A DNA stretch of 64,000 nt from Pedobacter caeni (GTDB taxonomy: Bacteria > Bacteroidota > Bacteroidia > Sphingobacteriales > Sphingobacteriaceae): the NCBI RefSeq assembly GCF_900129215.1, contig NZ_FQUQ01000004.1, positions 992,001 to 1,056,000 of the forward strand. The letters are read 5' to 3'. Both the position numbers and the translations under genes were made by a program. The notes under the pieces were generated by a model. That model was not told where the DNA came from and did not search any database. It saw nothing but the letters and a program-made list of their open reading frames with translations. Shown here piece by piece: positions 59,881 to 64,000 of this stretch; positions within the stretch are counted from its first letter, which is position 1; each line of letters starts with the position of its first letter.

Positions 59881-61491
59881 ATGAGAATCTTAATCAGCAT
59901 CATCAGTACCCTGCTGTTGTTCCAGATCAGTTATGCACAACTCCCCTCGCTCATTCCTCAACCTGTGGAGATGAAAGCAGGAAAAGCAACGGAGAATTTC
60001 ACACTTGTCAATGGCAGTACCGTAGTATTCACCAGCGATAACAGCTTAAAGCCTTCGGCAGATTTTCTGATTAATCACCTTAAAAAGTATTATAATATTG
60101 ACCTTAAGACCAGCAATATCGCTGATGGCAACAGAAAGAATGCGATCAGCTTTGTTCTTGATAAAACTGTAAACCAGTATCCGGAGCAATATGTAATGGA
60201 GGTTTTCAGTAAAACGACAACCATCCGTTCGGCTTCTGCTGTTGGCATATTTTATGGTGTCCAGACCTTGATTCAATTGCTGCCACCAAGTGCCAAACCA
60301 TTTCCTTTGCAGTTTCAGGCAGTCAGCATTACCGACTACCCCCGCTTTGCTTACCGCGGGATGCACCTGGATGTCAGCAGGCATTTCTTTGATGTCAGCT
60401 TTGTTAAAAAATACATTGATTACCTCGCCATGCATAAGCTCAATTATTTCCACTGGCACCTGACAGACGACCATGGCTGGCGTATAGAAATTAAAAAGCA
60501 TCCAAAGTTAACGGCTATTGGTGCCTGGAGAGATGGAACCATTATCGGTCTTTATCCGGGAACGGGAAATGATGGCATCCGATATGGTGGTTACTATACC
60601 CAGGAGGAAGTGAAAGAAGTGATCAGGTATGCGGCAGAAAGGTACATCACCATCATTCCGGAAATAGAAATGCCCGGACACAGTATGGCCGTTCTTGCAG
60701 CTTATCCGGAATTGAGCACCACCCCAAAGCTGCCAAAGAAAGTTGCAGAAACATGGGGTATTTTCAATAAATTCAACAATGTGTTACTTCCTTCAGAACA
60801 GACCTTCAGCTTTCTGGAAGAAGTCCTGACAGAAGTGATGGAGCTCTTCCCCTCTCCTTACATTCATATCGGTGGAGACGAGTGTTCAAAAATCTGGTGG
60901 AAGCAATCTGCCTTTTCACAACAACTGATTAAGGAGAAAGGACTTAAAAATGAAACCGGACTTCAAAGTTATTTTATCCATAGGATAGAAAAGTTTGTGA
61001 ACAGCAAAGGAAAAACCATTATTGGCTGGGACGAAATCTTAGATGGTGGCCTGGCTCCCAATGCAGTCGTGATGAGCTGGCGGGGAGAAAAAGGAGGAAT
61101 TGCAGCAGCGAAACAAAAACATAAAGTCATCATGACTCCCGAGAATTTCATGTACTTTAACCATGCACAGTTTTTAAAAGACGACTCCCTGACAGCCGCG
61201 AAATTTTTACCCTTGGCAAACGTATATAATTATGAGCCTGTACCTGCTGAGCTGAGCCCTGCCGAAGGGAAATACATCTGGGGAGCACAAGGCAACCTGT
61301 GGTCTGAATACATCAGCAATCCTGCTAAAGCAGAGTATATGTTATTCCCAAGACTGGATGCTTTAAGCGAAGTACTATGGAGCCCGAAAACGAAGCGCAA
61401 TTTTAATAACTTTCAACAAAGGTTAAAACAGCAACTCAAAAGGTATGATCAGATGGGCATAAAATACAGCAAAAGATATTGGGAAAATTAA
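59881..61491 (+). CDS. GH20 beta-N-acetylhexosaminidase, exported
   Basis: 536 residues from MRILISIIS (the frame is open from a TTG at 59848 next to the rpsA terminator, not used). Signal peptide ends SYAQ. N-terminal GH20b domain (SLIPQPVEMKAG), then the catalytic barrel with YRGMHLDVSRHFF, HWHLTDDHGWRIEIKKHP, the Asp333-Glu334 pair in HIGGDECSKIWW, and WDEILDGG. Removes terminal GlcNAc/GalNAc from glycans, chitobiose or muropeptides in the periplasm or outside. It could complement the N-glycan amidase of this window, though 51 kb away. Confidence 0.93.
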   Translation: MRILISIISTLLLFQISYAQLPSLIPQPVEMKAGKATENFTLVNGSTVVFTSDNSLKPSADFLINHLKKYYNIDLKTSNIADGNRKNAISFVLDKTVNQYPEQYVMEVFSKTTTIRSASAVGIFYGVQTLIQLLPPSAKPFPLQFQAVSITDYPRFAYRGMHLDVSRHFFDVSFVKKYIDYLAMHKLNYFHWHLTDDHGWRIEIKKHPKLTAIGAWRDGTIIGLYPGTGNDGIRYGGYYTQEEVKEVIRYAAERYITIIPEIEMPGHSMAVLAAYPELSTTPKLPKKVAETWGIFNKFNNVLLPSEQTFSFLEEVLTEVMELFPSPYIHIGGDECSKIWWKQSAFSQQLIKEKGLKNETGLQSYFIHRIEKFVNSKGKTIIGWDEILDGGLAPNAVVMSWRGEKGGIAAAKQKHKVIMTPENFMYFNHAQFLKDDSLTAAKFLPLANVYNYEPVPAELSPAEGKYIWGAQGNLWSEYISNPAKAEYMLFPRLDALSEVLWSPKTKRNFNNFQQRLKQQLKRYDQMGIKYSKRYWEN

Positions 61492-61586
61492 GCTTTTTAA
61501 AAACCCGTTGCTTATCGTCTAAATCGTTTCTTATCATTTAAATAGCTTCTTATCTTCTAAACCGTTGTTTATAGACTTAAAGAAAC
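61492..61586. repeat. Degenerate tandem repeat, five 19-bp units
   Basis: Units begin at 61492, 61511, 61530, 61549 and 61568. The three central ones are clearest: CTTATCGTCTAAATCGTTT, CTTATCATTTAAATAGCTT, CTTATCTTCTAAACCGTTG; consensus CTTATCNTCTAAANCGTTG. It fills the gap between two convergent genes and the last unit runs into the DCC-family gene. 19 bp is not a codon multiple, so this is DNA-level structure. Confidence 0.65.
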
Positions 61587-61984
61587 TTCTTTTTCAATTC
61601 TGGGGAAGGAACCATACAACTCTCTCTCTTTCCCCAGATTCTGTACCTGTTTTTAGAGATCAGCTGATAGATAAAATCTCTGATGAATGCAGGAATAATA
61701 ATAAAACCGTATAATATCGGCCATCCCCCACTCAAGCGCCGGGCAATCCGGAGTGCCGCAGTAGAGCGGAGGTAAATCTTCCCGTTCTCCAAAAGAATAA
61801 TTGTTTTCAAATCTTCTGCTTTGAAATTAAAACCGGCCAGTTTCTCCTTAGCGATTTCACTTTGCAAAGCTCCGAAACGAAAATAATCTTTGTGGTCTCT
61901 TTTAATCGCGAACTGCACAGAATGATTACATAAATTGCAAACCCCGTCAAAAAAAATCAAGCCATGTGTGCGATCTTCATTCAT
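61577..61984 (-). CDS. DCC-family (DUF393, YuxK-type) thiol-disulfide protein
   Basis: 135 residues. The family mark DGVCNLCNHSVQFAIKRD with its CxxC pair lies at the N-terminus, followed by FRFGALQSE and the LRSTAALRIARRLSGGWPIL segment. Predicted thioredoxin-like fold; a true redox role is unproven. A TATATTTG box lies at 62033-62026 on this strand. Its 3' end touches the 19-bp repeat. Confidence 0.88.
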   Translation of the reverse strand: MNEDRTHGLIFFDGVCNLCNHSVQFAIKRDHKDYFRFGALQSEIAKEKLAGFNFKAEDLKTIILLENGKIYLRSTAALRIARRLSGGWPILYGFIIIPAFIRDFIYQLISKNRYRIWGKRESCMVPSPELKKKFL

Positions 61985-62147
61985 TAGATTATTTTCTCTT
62001 AATATCCCCCGATATTGGATATATACAAATATAATTTTTTAAATCCAGAGCTTCAATCTATAGTTTTATAAATAAGACAGTTAAAAGTTTTATCTCTTTT
62101 AAAATCAATGCAATTGAAAAATCAACAGGAATAATTCCACATTCAGC

Positions 62148-62178
62148 TTTACGGAATTGAAACATTTTCCTATATTTG
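62148..62178 (+). promoter_or_regulatory. Predicted promoter of pyrR-pyrB
   Basis: TTTA (62148-62151), 19-bp spacer, TATATTTG (62171-62178). Short leader of about 10-12 nt before the pyrR ATG, too short for a PyrR-type attenuator. Confidence 0.6.
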
Positions 62179-62194
62179 GCCAATCCTTTAGTCA

Positions 62195-62743
62195 ATGCAA
62201 AAGAGAACCCTGCTAGACGGTCAAAAATTCCAGATCACAATTAAGAGACTTTGTCATCAATTAATTGAGAACCATACCGATTTTTCAAATACTGTTTTAA
62301 TTGGCATTCAGCCGAGAGGCAGTTATTTTGCCGATAGAGTACAGACCGAACTCTCCCAAATCCTTAAGAAAAACACCATCAAAAAAGGCAATTTAGACAT
62401 TACCTTTTTCCGTGATGATTTCAGAAGGAAGGACGGAATCGTTTCTGCAAACAGCAATACCATAGATTTTATTATCGAGGGCAAGAACGTAATCCTGATT
62501 GATGATGTACTCTGGACCGGACGTACCATACGCGCCGCTATGGATGCATTACTCGCTTACGGAAGGCCGGAAAGAGTAGAATTGATGGTCTTGATCGACA
62601 GGCGTTTTTCAAGGCATCTGCCTATAGAACCCGATTATATCGGCCAGCAGGTAGACAGCTTAAACTCACAACAGGTAAGGGTAAGCTGGAAAGAAACAGA
62701 AGGAGAAGACAAAGTAATCTTAATATCAGAAAGCAATAAATAA
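62195..62743 (+). CDS. pyrR: PyrR: pyrimidine operon regulator / uracil phosphoribosyltransferase
   Basis: 182 residues. PRPP-binding motif VILIDDVLWTGRTIRAAMDAL, IGIQPRGSYFADRV, and DITFFRDDFRR fit PyrR. In Firmicutes PyrR binds leader RNA; here no leader long enough for attenuation precedes the gene, so UPRT activity or another mode is likely. One base separates its stop from the pyrB start. Confidence 0.93.
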   Translation: MQKRTLLDGQKFQITIKRLCHQLIENHTDFSNTVLIGIQPRGSYFADRVQTELSQILKKNTIKKGNLDITFFRDDFRRKDGIVSANSNTIDFIIEGKNVILIDDVLWTGRTIRAAMDALLAYGRPERVELMVLIDRRFSRHLPIEPDYIGQQVDSLNSQQVRVSWKETEGEDKVILISESNK

Positions 62744-62744
62744 C

Positions 62745-63677
62745 ATGGCAGTAGAAAAATTATCAACCCGACATCTTTTAGGTATCAAAGATATTAACCG
62801 AAATGATATCGAATTGATCTTAGAAACTGCAGATAATTTTAAAGATGTGATCAACAGGCCCATTAAAAAAGTGCCTTCCCTGAGAGACATCACCATTGCC
62901 AATATCTTCTTTGAGAATTCTACCCGTACCAAGCTTTCCTTTGAGCTTGCAGAAAAGAGACTTTCTGCTGATACAATCAATTTTGCTGCTTCCTCCTCTT
63001 CAGTGAGCAAGGGAGAAACCCTGATTGATACGGTAAACAATATCCTGGCCATGAAAGTGGATATGGTGGTGATGAGACACCCCTATGCCGGCGCTGGTCA
63101 GTTCCTGAGCAAACACATTAATGCACAGATCGTAAACGCAGGAGATGGCGCACACGAACATCCTACACAAGCCCTTTTAGATGCCTTCTCTATCCGCCAG
63201 AAACTGGGAGATGTAGCCGGTAAAAAAGTGGTGATTGTAGGTGATATTTTACACTCCAGGGTAGCCATATCCAACATCCTGTGCCTGCAAAAGTTAGGTG
63301 CAGAAGTGATGGTATGCGGCCCTACTACCTTGATTCCTAAACACATCGAAAGTCTGGGTGTAAAGGTAGAACACAACCTGATTAAAGCTTTGAACTGGTG
63401 TGATGTAGCCAATATGCTGCGCATCCAGCTGGAAAGACAAGATATCAAATACTTTCCCTCCCTTAGGGAATACGCCATGATGTACGGCTTGAACAAGCAG
63501 ATCCTGGACAACCTGGATAAAGAGATCATTGTAATGCATCCAGGCCCGATTAACCGTGGTGTGGAGATCACCAGTGATGTGGCCGACAGTAAACAATCCA
63601 TCATCCTTGAACAGGTGGAAAATGGTGTTGCAGTGAGAATGGCGGTACTTTATCTGCTGGCCTCTCAAAGAGATTAA
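62745..63677 (+). CDS. pyrB: Aspartate carbamoyltransferase, catalytic subunit
   Basis: 310 residues. Makes carbamoyl aspartate, first committed step of pyrimidine synthesis. Carbamoyl phosphate loop FFENSTRTKLSFE, MRHPYAGAGQ, DGAHEHPTQALLDAFSI, VGDILHSRVAISN, and MHPGPINRGVEI. Complete. Co-transcribed with pyrR (1-bp gap). No pyrI visible downstream. Confidence 0.96.
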   Translation: MAVEKLSTRHLLGIKDINRNDIELILETADNFKDVINRPIKKVPSLRDITIANIFFENSTRTKLSFELAEKRLSADTINFAASSSSVSKGETLIDTVNNILAMKVDMVVMRHPYAGAGQFLSKHINAQIVNAGDGAHEHPTQALLDAFSIRQKLGDVAGKKVVIVGDILHSRVAISNILCLQKLGAEVMVCGPTTLIPKHIESLGVKVEHNLIKALNWCDVANMLRIQLERQDIKYFPSLREYAMMYGLNKQILDNLDKEIIVMHPGPINRGVEITSDVADSKQSIILEQVENGVAVRMAVLYLLASQRD

Positions 63678-63808
63678 AAAACCAAAAAGTTTTTTATACC
63701 AATCTCGTTTTCTTTTCGTTAAACCAGTGTTATCAACAGTTGTTAATTTCTTATGTTAATAAGACATAATACTATTTTTATATTAGTACCAACCATATTT
63801 GAAACCAG

Positions 63809-64000
63809 ATGCAGAAAAAATACCTTTTTATTCCGCTATTATTAGCAGGTAGCTTTACGTCTAGTTATGCGCAGTCCAGCATACTAGTACATTTAAATCA
63901 GAATTACCGAACCGGCCTGGAGTTACTGGACAATGAAAAGTACATCGCAGCAGCACAACAATTTAGGTTGGTAGAACAAGCCAGACAAAAACCAGGTGCT
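63809..64000 (+). CDS. Exported TPR protein (5' part only)
   Basis: First 64 codons; the gene runs past the window. Signal peptide MQKKYLFIPLLLAGSFTSSYA, then LNQNYRTGLELLDNEKYIAAAQQFRLVEQA, a TPR-type helix pair as found at the start of the large Bacteroidota TPR envelope proteins. A near-match -7 box CATATTTG is at 63794-63801. Confidence 0.7.
   Translation, partial: MQKKYLFIPLLLAGSFTSSYAQSSILVHLNQNYRTGLELLDNEKYIAAAQQFRLVEQARQKPGA

Noticed and set aside
60046..60501. 151-codon antisense frame inside the GH20 gene
   Set aside because: Lies wholly opposite conserved GH20 catalytic sequence and shows no domain pattern of its own.
61492..61586. CRISPR-like array
   Set aside because: Repeats follow each other directly at 19 bp with no spacers, are degenerate, and no cas genes are present.

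Overview
The window looks like chromosome of a Bacteroidota bacterium, most likely a Sphingobacteriaceae member close to Pedobacter. Four things point there: a FecR / SusC / SusD series with an N-terminal STN domain on the SusC; many short lipoproteins and Bacteroidota-only families (DUF4294, DUF4783, DUF6266); a bacillithiol gene (bshB1); and promoters of the Bacteroidota type. That promoter pattern, TTTG-N19-TAnnTTTG, is perfect upstream of lat and near-perfect upstream of cysC, cmk, tetR, rpsA and pyrR. I saw no rRNA, tRNA, CRISPR array, transposase or integrase. Several genes are best read with a start other than the longest ORF; these choices are given per entry.

Layout. 1-9.7 kb is an accessory glycoprotein-use locus: the tail of a FecR-type anti-sigma factor, a SusC/SusD pair, a secreted metzincin-like protease with a discoidin domain and, convergently, a PNGase F-type N-glycan amidase preceded by a DUF6266 gene. 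10-14.1 kb holds a PAP2 phosphatase, an ArsR-SRPBCC-DoxX operon with two perfect operators, DUF4256, a YdeI-like protein and an AraC regulator. 14.3-20 kb has lysine 6-aminotransferase with a small membrane protein, APS kinase, an acyl-CoA dehydrogenase, and a bshB1 / glutathione-peroxidase-like / DUF4294 operon. 20-32 kb is mostly housekeeping: rel/spoT, fur, purA, a MATE pump, pabB, an M48 lipoprotein, plsY, nadC, DUF4783 and gpmI.

32-40.5 kb carries a membrane PAS protein with a histidine-kinase dimerisation segment but no ATPase domain, next to a single-domain response regulator; then a TPR protein, lon, a small beta-barrel protein, an LpxR-like protein, arfB and cmk. 40.8-47.2 kb is a complete tetR-RND efflux operon (adaptor, pump, outer-membrane channel) behind a duplicated upstream region. 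47.4-49.7 kb is an OmpR-type two-component pair and a small Lys/Ala-rich exported peptide. 49.8-53.7 kb has a DUF1080 lipoprotein, an extra sigma-70 factor overlapping serC, an Lrp-type regulator and a VOC protein. 53.9-57.5 kb holds two PepSY membrane proteins flanking a GlxA-type regulator. 57.8-64 kb has rpsA, a GH20 hexosaminidase, a 19-bp tandem repeat, a DCC-family protein, pyrR-pyrB and the start of a TPR protein.

The most interesting system is the 5' locus. Protease, N-glycan amidase and SusCD importer together suggest dismantling of N-glycosylated proteins, and the amidase has Gly where classical PNGase F has Glu118. Next in interest are the kinase-like protein without a catalytic domain, the serC-coupled second sigma factor, the operator arrays upstream of arsR, lat and tetR, a 16-bp perfect inverted repeat buried in the end of a coding region, and the 19-bp tandem repeat.
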